DNA of 64,000 bases, taken from positions 8,789 to 72,788 of the forward strand of contig CAMPIX010000011.1 of the NCBI GenBank assembly GCA_946886565.1, read 5' to 3'. Below the pieces are notes generated by a model, which did not search any database, had not been told where the DNA came from, and was given only the letters and a program-made list of their open reading frames with translations. Position numbers and translations under genes: made by a program. Origin of the DNA: an uncultured Altererythrobacter sp. Lineage in GTDB: Bacteria; Pseudomonadota; Alphaproteobacteria; Sphingomonadales; Sphingomonadaceae. This document shows positions 51,971 through 61,204 of the stretch, piece by piece. The first letter of the stretch is position 1, and the number at the start of each line of letters is the position of its first letter.

Positions 51971-54235
51971 TCACCCCACCACGCCCGCCGCCGCCAGCAC
52001 CGCCAGCGTCAGCACGTCGGGCGCGATCGCAGTCATCGGAGCGATCTGGACCGGCTTTTCCATCCCGATCAGCATCGGCCCGATGGTGGCGTCGCCCGCG
52101 AGCTCGCGCAGCAGCTTGGCCGAGAGATTGGCCGACTGGAGCCCGGGCATGATCAGCACGTTCGCGGGCCCCGACAGGCGGCTGAACGGGTAGAGCGCCA
52201 TGACCTTCGGATTGAGCGCCGCATCGGGCGCCATTTCGCCCTCGTACTCGAAATCGGGCTGCTCGGCGTCGAGGATCGCAACCGCCTCGCGGATATTGCC
52301 CAGCCACTGACCCGGCGGGTTGCCGAAAGTCGAATAGGACAGGAACGCGACGCGCGGTTCGTGCCCCATGCGCTTGGCGACCGCGGCGGTCTCGCGCGCG
52401 ATGTGCGCGAGCTGCTCGGCGCTCGGCCGCTCGTTGATCGTGGTGTCGGCGAGGAACGTCGTGTGGTTCTTGCCGATCATCATGTGCACGCCGAAGGGCA
52501 CCTGCCCCGGCTTGGGATCGAGCACCAGGTTCACCTCGCGCGCGGTCTGCGAGAAGGTGCGCGTCAGGCCCGAGATCATCGCGTCGCCGTGCCCGAGCGC
52601 GACCAGCAGCGCGGCGAACACGTTGCGCTCCTGATTGACCATGCGGCGCACGTCGCGCTCGGTCCGCCCGCGGCGCTGGAGCCGCTGGTAGAGGAAATCG
52701 ACCATCTGCGGCACGAGGTCCGAATCGGCCGAGTTCTGGATCTCGAAATTGTCGGGATCGTCGACGCCGAGCGCGGTCAGCGCGTCACGCACTTTCTCGG
52801 TCCGCCCGACCAGCACCGGGGTGCCGTAGCCGAAGTCGCGGAACTGGATCGCGGCGCGCAGCACCACGTCCTCCTCCGCCTCGGCGAAGACCACCCGCCG
52901 CGGATTGGTCCGCGCGAGCTCGTAAGTGTTGGTGAGCACCGCGGTGGTCGGGTTGAGCCGCGCCTTCAATGCCAGGCGGTAGGCGTCCATGTCCTCGATC
53001 GGCGCCAGCGCGATGCCGGTGTCCATCGCCGCCTGCGCCACCGCGGAGGAGACCACCTCCATCAACCGCGGATCGAACGGCGCGGGGATGATGTAGTCGG
53101 TCCCGAAGGCATGGTTCTTGCCGCCATAGGCTGCGGCGACCTCGTCGGGCACGCGCTCGCGCGCCAGTTCGGCGATCGCGCGCGCCGCCGCGATCTTCAT
53201 CTCCTCGTTGATCGCGGTCGCCTGCACGTCGAGCGCGCCGCGGAAGATGAAGGGGAAGCCGAGCACGTTGTTGACCTGATTGGGAAAATCGCTGCGCCCG
53301 GTGGCGATGATCGCATCGGGGCGCGCCGCCTTGGCCTCGTCGGGCATGATCTCGGGCACCGGATTGGCCATCGCGAAGATGATCGGCTTGGGCGCCATCT
53401 TCTCGACCCAGGCCGGCGCGAGCGCACCCGCGGCGCTAAGACCAAGGAAGATGTCGGCGCCGGCCAGCGCTTCCTCCAGGCTCGTCGCGTCGGTTTCGAC
53501 CGCGTGCGCGCTCTTCCACTGGTCCATGCCCTCGCGCTCGGGCGTGATCGGGCCCGAGCGGTCGCACATGATCACGTTGTCGTGGCGCACGCCCATCGCC
53601 TTGATCAGCGCGGTGCAGGCGATCGCCGCCGCGCCCGCACCGTTGACCACGACCTTGACCTCGGACAGGTCGCGCCCGGTCAGATGGCAGGCGTTGAGCA
53701 GGCCCGCCGCGGTGATGATCGCGGTGCCGTGCTGGTCGTCGTGCATGATCGGAATGTTCATCCGCTCGCGCAGCGCCTGCTCGATGATGAAACACTCGGG
53801 GGCCTTGATGTCCTCGAGGTTGATGCCGCCGAAGCTCGGGCCCATCAGCGCCACCGCCTCGATGAACTTGTCGGGATCCTCGGTGTCGAGCTCCAGATCG
53901 ATCGCGTCGACGTCGGCAAAGCGCTTGAACAGCACCGCCTTGCCTTCCATCACCGGCTTGCTGGCCAGCGCGCCGAGATTGCCGAGGCCGAGGATCGCGG
54001 TGCCGTTCGAGATCACCGCGACGAGGTTCGAGCGCGCGGTGTATTTCGCGGCGTTGGCCGGGTCCTCGGCGATCGCCTCGACCGGCGCGGCGACGCCCGG
54101 CGAATAGGCGAGGCTCAGGTCGCGCTGGGTCGCCATCGGCTTGCTGGCGATGATCTCGATCTTACCCGGCCGGATCGTCTCGTGATAGAACAGCGCCTCG
54201 CGCGCGGTGAAGCTCGGCTGTTTTTCCTCGGCCAA
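51971..54235 (-). CDS. maeB: NADP-dependent malic enzyme with phosphotransacetylase domain
   Basis: 754 residues. It converts malate to pyruvate and CO2. Malic domain at 1-~160 (FTAREALFYHETIRPGKIE, NMPIMHDDQHGT-type NIPIMHDDQHGTAII), NAD-binding domain at ~160-410 (VVVNGAGAAAIACTALI), and a C-terminal PTA-like domain at ~430-750 (MISGLTRTFSQTAREVNLV), usually regulatory. The start is TTG 54235, because AGGAGGG lies seven bases upstream (54249-54243) and no ATG is near; the resulting MAEEKQPSFTAREAL fits the family. It is divergent from mutS. Confidence 0.94.
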   Translation of the reverse strand: MAEEKQPSFTAREALFYHETIRPGKIEIIASKPMATQRDLSLAYSPGVAAPVEAIAEDPANAAKYTARSNLVAVISNGTAILGLGNLGALASKPVMEGKAVLFKRFADVDAIDLELDTEDPDKFIEAVALMGPSFGGINLEDIKAPECFIIEQALRERMNIPIMHDDQHGTAIITAAGLLNACHLTGRDLSEVKVVVNGAGAAAIACTALIKAMGVRHDNVIMCDRSGPITPEREGMDQWKSAHAVETDATSLEEALAGADIFLGLSAAGALAPAWVEKMAPKPIIFAMANPVPEIMPDEAKAARPDAIIATGRSDFPNQVNNVLGFPFIFRGALDVQATAINEEMKIAAARAIAELARERVPDEVAAAYGGKNHAFGTDYIIPAPFDPRLMEVVSSAVAQAAMDTGIALAPIEDMDAYRLALKARLNPTTAVLTNTYELARTNPRRVVFAEAEEDVVLRAAIQFRDFGYGTPVLVGRTEKVRDALTALGVDDPDNFEIQNSADSDLVPQMVDFLYQRLQRRGRTERDVRRMVNQERNVFAALLVALGHGDAMISGLTRTFSQTAREVNLVLDPKPGQVPFGVHMMIGKNHTTFLADTTINERPSAEQLAHIARETAAVAKRMGHEPRVAFLSYSTFGNPPGQWLGNIREAVAILDAEQPDFEYEGEMAPDAALNPKVMALYPFSRLSGPANVLIMPGLQSANLSAKLLRELAGDATIGPMLIGMEKPVQIAPMTAIAPDVLTLAVLAAAGVVG

Positions 54236-54351
54236 GGTGATGCCCTCCTGAAAATCGCGGCTTCCCCTAACCACACTCGCGGCGCGAGCGGTAGGGGAAA
54301 GGCGCGGCCTCGCCCATTCCGAATCGCTCGCGCCAACGCTAGGCCGCTCGC

Positions 54352-56976
54352 ATGGCGGGCAAGTCGACCCCGATGATGGAGCAGTACCACGCGCTCAAGC
54401 GCGAGGCGCCCGATTGCCTGCTGTTCTATCGCATGGGCGACTTCTTCGAGCTATTCTTCGACGATGCGCGGCAGGCCGCGGGCATTCTCGACATCGCGCT
54501 CACCAGCCGCGGCGAGCACGGCGGCGCGGCGGTGCCCATGTGCGGGGTGCCGGTCCATTCGGCCGAGGGTTACCTCGCGCGGCTGATCAAGGCCGGGTGC
54601 CGCGTCGCCATCGCCGAGCAGGTCGAGACGCCCGAGGAGGCGAAGAAGCGCGCCCGAAGCGAAGGAACCGCAGTTTCGAAGGCGCTGGTCCGGCGCGATA
54701 TCGTGCGCTTCGTCACCGCCGGGACGCTGACCGAGGAGGCCCTGCTCGAACCGCGCCGCGCCAACGTGCTCGCCGCGGTGTGCGATCTGCGCGGGACGAT
54801 CGGCCTCGCCTCGGTCGACGTCTCGACCGGACGGATGGAGCTTGAGGAATGCGCCCCGGGCCAGCTCGGCGCGGCGCTCGCCCGGCTCGGCCCGAGCGAG
54901 GTGGTGGCGCCCGAGGACTGGGAGGCGCGGCCCGCCGACACGATCGAGCGCGCGCGGGGCGATTTCGCGAGCGAGGCCGGAGAGGCGCGGCTCAAGGCCA
55001 TCCATGGTGTCGCCACGCTCGACGGATTCGGGCGGTTCACGCGGGCAATGCTCGCCGCGGCGGGCGGGCTGGTCGCCTATCTCGACCATGCGGGGCGCGG
55101 GAAGCTTCCGCTGCTCCTGCCGCCGGTCGCCCGCGAAGGCGACGCGGCGCTGGCGATGGACGAGGCGACGCGTTCGAGCCTCGAAATCCTCGCCACGCAG
55201 CAAGGCGCGCGTGCGGGGAGCCTGATCGCTTCGGTCGATCGCTGCGCGACCGCCGCGGGGGCGCGGCAACTGGCGGAGGACCTTTCCGCGCCGCTGACCG
55301 ACGCGAAGGCGATCGAGGCGCGGCTGGCGCTGGTCGGTTGGTTGCACGGCGACCCGTTGCTGCGCGCCGATCTGCGCGAGGCGTTGCGGGCGCTGCCCGA
55401 TATCGGCCGCGCGCTCGGGCGGATCGTCGCCGGACGCGGGAGCCCGCGCGATCTCGGCCAAGTACGCGACGGGCTGGCCGAAGCGCGGCGGATCCGCGAC
55501 CACCTGCAAGGCAAGCCCGACCGCCCCGCCCTGCTCGCACATTTGCTGCCCGCCATGGGCGGCCACGGCGCGCTGGTCGACCTGCTCGAGCGTGCGCTCG
55601 TCCCCGCCCCGCCGACCGAGCGCCAGAACGGCGGCTATATCGCCGAGGGCTACGACGCCGCGCTCGACGAGCTGCGGCAGACCTCGGGCAACGCCCGCCG
55701 CGCGATCGCCGCGCTCGAGGGGCGCTACCGCCAGGACACCGGGATCGCCGCGCTCAAGATCAGGCACAACGGCGTGCTCGGCTATTTCATCGAGGTGCCG
55801 AGCAAGCACGCCGATGCGCTGATGGCGGCGGACAGCGGCTTCACCCACCGCCAGACGATGGCGGGCGCGGTGCGCTTCAACTCGCTCGGGCTGCACGAGG
55901 AGGCGGCGCGCATCGCCGAGGCGGGCGGGCACGCGCTGGCGGCGGAAGAGGCGCATTTCGAGGAACTGACCGCCGCGGTTGTCGAGGCGCGCGAGGCGAT
56001 CGCCGCAACCGCCGCGGCGCTCGCGAGGCTCGACGTCGCCGCGGGCAACGCCGAGCGCGCGGCCGAGGGCGACTGGGCGCGGCCCGAGATCATCGAGGAC
56101 CGTTGCCTCGACATTGCGGGCGGGCGTCACCCGGTGGTCGAGGCCGCGCTCGCCAAGGCAGGTGAGCGCTTCGTCGCCAACGATTGCCGGCTCGATAGCA
56201 ACGATCGCCTGTGGCTGATCGGCGGGCCCAACATGGGCGGCAAATCGACCTTCCTGCGCCAGAATGCGCTGATCGTGCTGCTCGCCCAAGCCGGCTGCTT
56301 CGTGCCTGCGGCTTCGGCGCGGATCGGGCTGGTCGACCGCCTGTTCAGCCGCGTCGGCGCGTCGGACAATCTCGCGCGCGGGCGTTCGACCTTCATGGTC
56401 GAGATGGTCGAGACCGCCGCGATCCTGTCGCAAGCCACCGAGCGCAGCTTCGTGATCCTCGACGAGGTCGGGCGCGGCACATCGACCTACGACGGGCTCG
56501 CGCTCGCCTGGGCGGTGGTCGAGGCGGTGCACGAGACCAGCCGTTGCCGTTGCCTGTTCGCGACGCACTATCACGAGCTCGCGCGGCTCGCGGAGACCTG
56601 CGACGCGCTCAGCCTCCACCACGTCCGCGCGCGCGAGTGGAAGGGCGATCTGGTGCTGCTGCACGAGCTCGCCGAAGGGCCGGCGGACCGCAGCTACGGC
56701 CTCGCGGTCGCGCTGCTCGCGGGCGTGCCCGAGCCGGTGGTCGCGCGCGCCAGGTCGGTGCTCGACCGGCTGGAGAAGGGGCGCGCGGAAACGGGTGGGC
56801 TGGCGGCCGGGCTCGGCGACCTGCCGCTGTTCGCGGCGGCGAGCGTAGCGCAGGAGGAGCGTTGCGACGCGCTGCGCGACGAGTTGCGCGCGCTCGACGT
56901 CGACGCGCTCAGCCCGCGCGAGGCGCTCGAAACGCTCTACCGGCTCAAGCAGGAGGCGGGCTCCACCGAACCTTAA
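54352..56976 (+). CDS. mutS: DNA mismatch repair protein MutS
   Basis: 874 residues. N-terminal mismatch-binding domain with the Phe-x-Glu style GDFFELFFDDA, then connector and lever (residues ~130-570), and the ATPase with Walker A IGGPNMGGKSTFLRQ near 624, signature RGRSTFMVEMVETA and Walker B ILDEVGRGTSTYDGLALAWA, quoted here as DEVGRGTSTYDGLALAWA. Complete length. The stop is 26 bases before the next gene, so a short operon with two membrane-protein genes is likely. Confidence 0.97.
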   Translation: MAGKSTPMMEQYHALKREAPDCLLFYRMGDFFELFFDDARQAAGILDIALTSRGEHGGAAVPMCGVPVHSAEGYLARLIKAGCRVAIAEQVETPEEAKKRARSEGTAVSKALVRRDIVRFVTAGTLTEEALLEPRRANVLAAVCDLRGTIGLASVDVSTGRMELEECAPGQLGAALARLGPSEVVAPEDWEARPADTIERARGDFASEAGEARLKAIHGVATLDGFGRFTRAMLAAAGGLVAYLDHAGRGKLPLLLPPVAREGDAALAMDEATRSSLEILATQQGARAGSLIASVDRCATAAGARQLAEDLSAPLTDAKAIEARLALVGWLHGDPLLRADLREALRALPDIGRALGRIVAGRGSPRDLGQVRDGLAEARRIRDHLQGKPDRPALLAHLLPAMGGHGALVDLLERALVPAPPTERQNGGYIAEGYDAALDELRQTSGNARRAIAALEGRYRQDTGIAALKIRHNGVLGYFIEVPSKHADALMAADSGFTHRQTMAGAVRFNSLGLHEEAARIAEAGGHALAAEEAHFEELTAAVVEAREAIAATAAALARLDVAAGNAERAAEGDWARPEIIEDRCLDIAGGRHPVVEAALAKAGERFVANDCRLDSNDRLWLIGGPNMGGKSTFLRQNALIVLLAQAGCFVPAASARIGLVDRLFSRVGASDNLARGRSTFMVEMVETAAILSQATERSFVILDEVGRGTSTYDGLALAWAVVEAVHETSRCRCLFATHYHELARLAETCDALSLHHVRAREWKGDLVLLHELAEGPADRSYGLAVALLAGVPEPVVARARSVLDRLEKGRAETGGLAAGLGDLPLFAAASVAQEERCDALRDELRALDVDALSPREALETLYRLKQEAGSTEP

Positions 56977-57002
56977 GCATTTGCGCGTAAGGCAGTGGCG
57001 CG

Positions 57003-57419
57003 ATGGAACCGAACCTCTTCCGCAATCGGTGGCTGGCGCTCGCCTTCGTCGGCCTGGTGCTGATCGGCGCGATGGCGCTTGTCGGGAGCGAAGGCGACGA
57101 GGGTCTGCTCGACCGTTTCATGCGCGGAGCCGAGCCCGAGGCGGACGTTGTTCACGATCTGGGCGGTCCGCGCGAAACACCGTCGTCCGAACTGCTCGTC
57201 ACCTCTTCGCAAACCACCGAAACGGCGGTTTCGGAACCTGTCGAAGCGCCGGTCGCGATCGGCGGCTTCGCCTCCGACGAGGACCTGATCGACGACGCCG
57301 AGGGCTTCGACACCACGCCGATGGTCGTGCACGACGGGCCCGATCACGAGGGTACGATGCTTGAAGCGCAGGGCGAGACGGCTATTGTCGATCTCGATGG
57401 CGAAGGATCCGAGCTCTAA
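57003..57419 (+). CDS. single-helix membrane-anchored acidic protein
   Basis: 138 residues. One transmembrane helix (about 10-28, LALAFVGLVLIGAMALVG) is followed by an acidic, Thr/Ser/Glu/Asp-rich soluble part facing the periplasm or cytoplasm, with the segment TTPMVVHDGPDHEGTM. No known domain. It starts 26 bases after mutS and overlaps the DUF202 gene by 23 bases. Confidence 0.65.
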   Translation: MEPNLFRNRWLALAFVGLVLIGAMALVGSEGDEGLLDRFMRGAEPEADVVHDLGGPRETPSSELLVTSSQTTETAVSEPVEAPVAIGGFASDEDLIDDAEGFDTTPMVVHDGPDHEGTMLEAQGETAIVDLDGEGSEL

Positions 57420-57813
57420 CGACCTCGCGGTCGAGCGCACCAAATTCGCCGAAGACCGCAACATCATGGCGATGGAGCGTACGTTTGCCGGGTGGCTGCG
57501 CACGGCCTTTGCCGCAATCGCCATCGGCCTCGCCTGCCGCGCGCTGTTCGGAGAGCTGCAGCCGCCGTGGCTGGCGAAAGCGATAGCCACGCTGTTCATC
57601 GCCGCCGGCGCCGCGCTCGCCTGGGCGGCGCAGCGGCGCGCCCGGCAGACGCTGAGCAAGCTCGATCCGCACGAGATGGAGCGCGCATCGGGACCGAACT
57701 TCCGCCTGCTCGCCTATGCCGTGATCGTCGGGTCGGCGATTCTCGTCGCGGGCCTGTGGCTGTTCAACGACGGCGATCTGACCGACGAGAGCAGCGCCGG
57801 AGCGAAGCCCTAG
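57397..57813 (+). CDS. DUF202 family membrane protein (YidH-like)
   Basis: 138 residues. The DUF202 signature LAVERTKFAEDRNIMAMERTFAGWLRT (quoted as LAVERTKFAEDRNIM and AMERTFAGWLRT) precedes three hydrophobic helices (about 33-55, 60-78 and 108-128). These proteins are small inner-membrane proteins of unknown role. ATG 57397 lies inside the previous gene, overlapping by 23 bases. The longer open frame to 57361 lacks the family N-terminus. Confidence 0.85.
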   Translation: MAKDPSSNDLAVERTKFAEDRNIMAMERTFAGWLRTAFAAIAIGLACRALFGELQPPWLAKAIATLFIAAGAALAWAAQRRARQTLSKLDPHEMERASGPNFRLLAYAVIVGSAILVAGLWLFNDGDLTDESSAGAKP

Positions 57814-57865
57814 GTTCCGTCGCCGCCCTTCGGCTGGCTGGCAGGCCAGCCGCTCAGGACAGGCT

Positions 57866-58186
57866 TCAGCCGTCGGGCTTGCGCGCCTTGCCGTACTTGT
57901 CGACATTGTCGTCGTGGTTGGGCTCGCCGCGATAGGCGTCCATGTCGATGCGGCCCGAGCTTTCCATGTCGCGCATCCTGTCGATCGTGTCCTGGGTGGA
58001 ATCGTCCATCAAGCCGCTCGAGTTAGGGCCCTTTTCGCTCTCGGTCGGGCTGTGACGCGCCAGATCGCGCGCTTCTTCCGCGACTTCCTGCGCCTGTTCG
58101 CGGTGATCGTCCTGCTCGTCGTTATGCGTTTCAGGCGCGAGGTCTGCCTGGCGCTCTTCCTGGCTCTTCACCGGCTTGTCGGTCAT
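57866..58186 (-). CDS. hydrophilic, acidic 106-residue protein, stress-like
   Basis: 106 residues beginning MTDKPVKSQEERQADLAP and ending DDNVDKYGKARKPDG, with no hydrophobic helix and many Asp, Glu, Lys and Arg residues. AAGGAG lies seven bases upstream of ATG 58186. The middle block DDSTQDTIDRMRDMESSG looks helical. I do not know a named family. A GGAAC-N17-GGTT sequence upstream resembles an EcfG general-stress promoter. The upstream gene hbd is on the same strand, with 53 bases between. Confidence 0.7.
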   Translation of the reverse strand: MTDKPVKSQEERQADLAPETHNDEQDDHREQAQEVAEEARDLARHSPTESEKGPNSSGLMDDSTQDTIDRMRDMESSGRIDMDAYRGEPNHDDNVDKYGKARKPDG

Positions 58187-58208
58187 GCGATGTCTCCTTC
58201 GCGGGACC

Positions 58209-58234
58209 AACCAGCGGCGAGCCTGCGCCGTTCC
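58209..58234 (-). promoter_or_regulatory. EcfG-like GGAAC-N17-GGTT promoter of the hydrophilic protein gene
   Basis: On the minus strand GGAAC (58234-58230), 17 bases, GGTT (58212-58209), then 22 bases to ATG 58186. It lies directly after the hbd stop. EcfG sites are GGAAC-N16/17-CGTT, so the -10 deviates by one base. Confidence 0.35.
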
Positions 58235-58239
58235 CGTAT

Positions 58240-59109
58240 TCAGCGCGTGGGGACCGGCACTTCGTCCGAGTAATCGTAGAACCCGCGGCCGGTCTTGCGG
58301 CCGAGCCAGCCGGCCTCGACGTATTTCACCAGCAGCGGCGCGGGGCGGTACTTGCTGTCGCCGGTGGTGTTGTAGAGCACCTGGATGATCTCGAAGCAGG
58401 TATCGAGCCCGACGAAATCGGCGAGCTGGAGCGGACCCATCGGGTGGTTGAGCCCGAGGCGGCAGCCCTTGTCGATATCCTCGATGCTGGCGGTGCCCTG
58501 GCCGAGCACGAAGACCGCCTCGTTGATCATCGGCAGGAGGATGCGGTTGACCACGAAGCCCGGCTCGTCCTGGCTCAGCACGACCTCTTTGCCCAGACTC
58601 TCGGCGAAGGCGCGGGTGCGCGCGGTGGTTTCTTCGGAGGTGGCGAGGCCGGGGATCACCTCGATCAGCCCCATCACCGGGACCGGATTGAAGAAGTGCA
58701 GCCCGATGAAGCGCGCCGGATCCGGCGCATAGTTGGCCATGCGGGTGATCGGGATCGAGCTGGTGTTGCTGGCGAGGATCGCGCCTTGCGAGAGGACCTT
58801 GCCCGCCTTGCCGAAGATCGTCTGCTTGATTTCCTCGCGCTCGGTCGCCGCCTCCACGATCAGCTCGGCGTCGGCGAACGGGTCGTAGTCGGACACCGGC
58901 GTGATCCGGGCGAGCACGGCGTCGGCCTCGGCGATCTCGAGCTTGCCCTTGCCCACGAGCTTTCCGAGCGACCGGTCGATCCCGGCTTTCGCCTTCTCGG
59001 CGACGCTCAGCTCGACGTCGGCGAGCAACACCTCGATGCCATGCTGCGCGACCGTTAGCGCGATGCCCGAGCCCATCTGACCCGCGCCGATTACCGCCAC
59101 CTTTTGCAT
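58240..59109 (-). CDS. hbd: 3-hydroxybutyryl-CoA dehydrogenase
   Basis: 289 residues. It oxidises 3-hydroxybutyryl-CoA to acetoacetyl-CoA, or the reverse, with NAD(P). N-terminal Rossmann fold VAVIGAGQMGSGIALTVAQ; then ASNTSSIPITRMANYA and FIGLHFFNPVPVMGLIEVI with the active-site His; C-terminal GLNHPMGPLQLADFVGLDT. It fits the ketone-body or PHB theme of scoAB. The 12-base block TGCAAGTGCGAA upstream (59121-59132 on the minus strand) is also found upstream of scoA. Confidence 0.95.
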   Translation of the reverse strand: MQKVAVIGAGQMGSGIALTVAQHGIEVLLADVELSVAEKAKAGIDRSLGKLVGKGKLEIAEADAVLARITPVSDYDPFADAELIVEAATEREEIKQTIFGKAGKVLSQGAILASNTSSIPITRMANYAPDPARFIGLHFFNPVPVMGLIEVIPGLATSEETTARTRAFAESLGKEVVLSQDEPGFVVNRILLPMINEAVFVLGQGTASIEDIDKGCRLGLNHPMGPLQLADFVGLDTCFEIIQVLYNTTGDSKYRPAPLLVKYVEAGWLGRKTGRGFYDYSDEVPVPTR

Positions 59110-59120
59110 TGCACAAACCC

Positions 59121-59140
59121 TTCGCACTTGCAGCAAAGGC
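59121..59140 (-). promoter_or_regulatory. TTGC-rich box upstream of hbd
   Basis: On the minus strand the region reads TTTGCTGCAAGTGCGAAGG. TTGC-T-GCAA is an inverted pair, and TGCAAGTGCGAA matches the scoA upstream block exactly. A shared operator is suspected. Confidence 0.35.
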
Positions 59141-59169
59141 CGTGTGTTAGCCCGCCGGGCCCCGTTTGA

Positions 59170-59748
59170 CTAGAGCGCGGCGCGGCTGGCGCCGGGTACC
59201 CATTTCACGTCGCCTGCGCCGCCATCGTTGAGCGCGCGCGCGAGCACGAACAGGTAGTCCGACAGGCGGTTGGCATAGGCGAGCGCGGCGGGATTGACCG
59301 GCGCGGCTTCGGCGAGCGCGGTCATCGCACGCTCCGCCTCGCGGACCGAAGCGCGCGCGACGTGGACCCGCGCGGCGGCCTCGCTGCCGCCGGGCAGGAC
59401 GAAGCTCCTGAGCGGCTCGAGCCCTTCGTTGAGCCGGTCGATCTCGGCTTCGAGCCAGTCGACTTGCGGCTGGACCATGCGCAGCACCATTTCGGAGGGC
59501 TCGAAATCCTCGCCCGGAGTGGCGAGATCGGCTCCGAGGTCGAACAGGTCGTTCTGGATGCGATAGAGCGCCGCGGCATGGTCGCCATCGGCGAGCGCGG
59601 CCGCGGCGAGGCCGAGCGCGCTGTTGGCGCAGTCCACCCGCCCGATCGCGGCGATCCGCAGCGAGTGCTTCGCCGTGCGCGAGCCGTCGACGAGGCCCGT
59701 GGTCCCGTCGTCCCCGGTGCGGGTGTAGATCTTGTTGAGCCTGACCAT
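59170..59748 (-). CDS. pduO: cob(I)alamin adenosyltransferase, PduO type
   Basis: 192 residues. It adenosylates cobalamin using ATP. The ATP-binding N-terminus KIYTRTGDDGTTGLVDGSR, the helix motif VDCANSALGLAAAALA, and the C-terminal RASVREAERAMTALAEAAP with AYANRLSDYLFVLARALN are diagnostic. The start MVRLNKIYTRTG at 59748 is used; the longer frame has no family similarity. It is one of a minus-strand string with hbd downstream and a small membrane protein upstream. Confidence 0.94.
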   Translation of the reverse strand: MVRLNKIYTRTGDDGTTGLVDGSRTAKHSLRIAAIGRVDCANSALGLAAAALADGDHAAALYRIQNDLFDLGADLATPGEDFEPSEMVLRMVQPQVDWLEAEIDRLNEGLEPLRSFVLPGGSEAAARVHVARASVREAERAMTALAEAAPVNPAALAYANRLSDYLFVLARALNDGGAGDVKWVPGASRAAL

Positions 59749-59767
59749 GCCGAGCGCCCGGCAGGCG

Positions 59768-59998
59768 TCAGTTGGCGATGGCGAGCAGCACCGCCACGAC
59801 CACCACCGCAAGCGCCTGATACTTGATGCGGTTGAACATCATCTTGTTCTGCAGCAACTGCATCTCGGTCGCGCGGCCGGTGTCCTCGCTCTCGAGATCC
59901 ATCCTGGTGCTTTTCAGGAACGCGACGATTCCGCGCACCAGCGAGTAGACGACGAGCGCCATGAGCACGACGAGGACGATGACGAGGAATGTGGTCAT
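59768..59998 (-). CDS. twin-transmembrane protein (HIG1-like)
   Basis: 76 residues with two hydrophobic helices (2-22 and 58-75) and a charged loop carrying MQLLQNKMMFNRIKYQAL. The spacing and the final QALAVVVVAVLLAI fit small twin-TM/HIG1-domain proteins that associate with respiratory complexes in alphaproteobacteria. That role is inferred from similarity of pattern only. It lies 19 bases upstream of pduO and 13 bases downstream of gluQRS, so the three genes are likely one operon. Confidence 0.75.
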   Translation of the reverse strand: MTTFLVIVLVVLMALVVYSLVRGIVAFLKSTRMDLESEDTGRATEMQLLQNKMMFNRIKYQALAVVVVAVLLAIAN

Positions 59999-60011
59999 GG
60001 CCCTGACTTAG

Positions 60012-60851
60012 TCATTCGCCGAGCGAAATGCCAGCGGGGAAGCGGTGCGCGCGCAGCGCGGCGGCTAGCGCCGCGCCGTCCTCCCCCGCCCGGCGCCGGT
60101 CGGCGAGCCCAAAGCCTTCGCCCGCGGAATTGCGGCGCTTGGCGAGCTTGCCGCCGCTCGGATCGAGCAGCAGCGGGTGATGGTGCCACACCGGCACGGG
60201 CAGACCAAGCAGCGCCTGGAGCAGCCGGTGGACGTGGCTCGCGGCGAACAGGTCGCGCCCGCGGGTCACCAGCGTCACCCCGTCGGCCGCGTCGTCGAGC
60301 GTCGCGGCGAGGTGGTAGCTGGCAGGCTCGTGCTTGCGCACCAGCACGACGTCGCCGAACGAGGCCGGATCGGCCGCCTGCGGCCCGGCGAGTTCGTCGA
60401 TCCATTCGAGCGGCCCGGTGCGCGCGAGCGCCCTGGCGACGTCGAGGCGCCAGGCGGCGGGTTCGCCGGGATCGACCACACGGCCCTTGCAGGTGCCGGG
60501 ATAGACCGGTCCCTCGGGGCTGACCTTGCGCGCGGCCGCCGCGATTTCCGCGCGGGTGCAGGTGCAGGGGTACAGCAGCCCCTCGCCGCGCAGGTGCTCG
60601 GCGGCAGCCGCGTAGCTCGCCAGCCGCGCGGACTGCGGGGCCACCTCGTCCCATTCCAGCCCCAGCCACGCAAGATCGGCGCGGAATTCGTCGGCCAGCT
60701 CAGGTCGGCTGCGCGCGCCGTCGATATCCTCGATCCGCAGCACGAAACGCCCGCCTCGCGCGGCCGCGAGATCGTGCGCGACGATCGCCGAAAAAGCGTG
60801 TCCGAGATGCAACGAGCCGTTCGGGCTGGGGGCGAAGCGGGTGACGATCAC
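60012..60851 (-). CDS. gluQRS: glutamyl-Q tRNA(Asp) synthetase
   Basis: 279 residues. It charges queuosine at the wobble base of tRNA(Asp) with glutamate. It is a truncated GluRS-like protein without anticodon-binding domain. RFAPSPNGSLHLGHAFSAI contains HLGH of class I synthetases, LYPCTCTRAEIA and YPGTC carry the zinc-binding cysteines, and KLAKRR matches the KMSKS loop. The length is normal. No second synthetase lies nearby. Confidence 0.94.
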   Translation of the reverse strand: MIVTRFAPSPNGSLHLGHAFSAIVAHDLAAARGGRFVLRIEDIDGARSRPELADEFRADLAWLGLEWDEVAPQSARLASYAAAAEHLRGEGLLYPCTCTRAEIAAAARKVSPEGPVYPGTCKGRVVDPGEPAAWRLDVARALARTGPLEWIDELAGPQAADPASFGDVVLVRKHEPASYHLAATLDDAADGVTLVTRGRDLFAASHVHRLLQALLGLPVPVWHHHPLLLDPSGGKLAKRRNSAGEGFGLADRRRAGEDGAALAAALRAHRFPAGISLGE

Positions 60852-61204
60852 GCGCTATTGCCCCCGAAAAGCGGCCGGAGCGCGTGGACCACACACCCGG
60901 GCCAAACAAAAAACTCGTCCTTCTCCAATTCTCGTTTCCCGGCAATGGTTTGCGCGCGAGATCGCGGTTCGCGCCGTCACCTTCCAACGCGCCTGCATCG
61001 CGGCCGGTGCATCGGGGCAAAAGGTCGGTCGGATCGGCATCGGCGAGACCGTGGCACAGCGCCGGGCATGTAGGAAAATGGTTTCTCGAAGGCGGTGGCC
61101 GTTTCGCCACACGGGGGACGGTCTTGTGGAAAGCCTGTCGGTAACACGCTTGACGCGATTCGGTGCAAATGCTCCCTTCACCGCATCAGGGAGGACACGC
61201 ATCG
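60852..61204. other. non-coding gap between divergent gluQRS and HNH genes
   Basis: About 350 bases. I see a TTGACG hexamer at 61150-61155, facing the HNH gene and without a convincing -10, and AGGGAGG at 61188-61194 before the HNH gene. No supported gene, terminator or repeat was found. Confidence 0.3.

Noticed and set aside
51908..54376. 822-codon plus-strand frame opposite maeB
   Set aside because: Shadow of the malic enzyme gene; low-complexity His/Arg/Asp translation with no domain.
60852..61204. Possible tRNA or structured RNA in the gluQRS-HNH gap
   Set aside because: No acceptor/T-arm pattern or convincing terminator was found.
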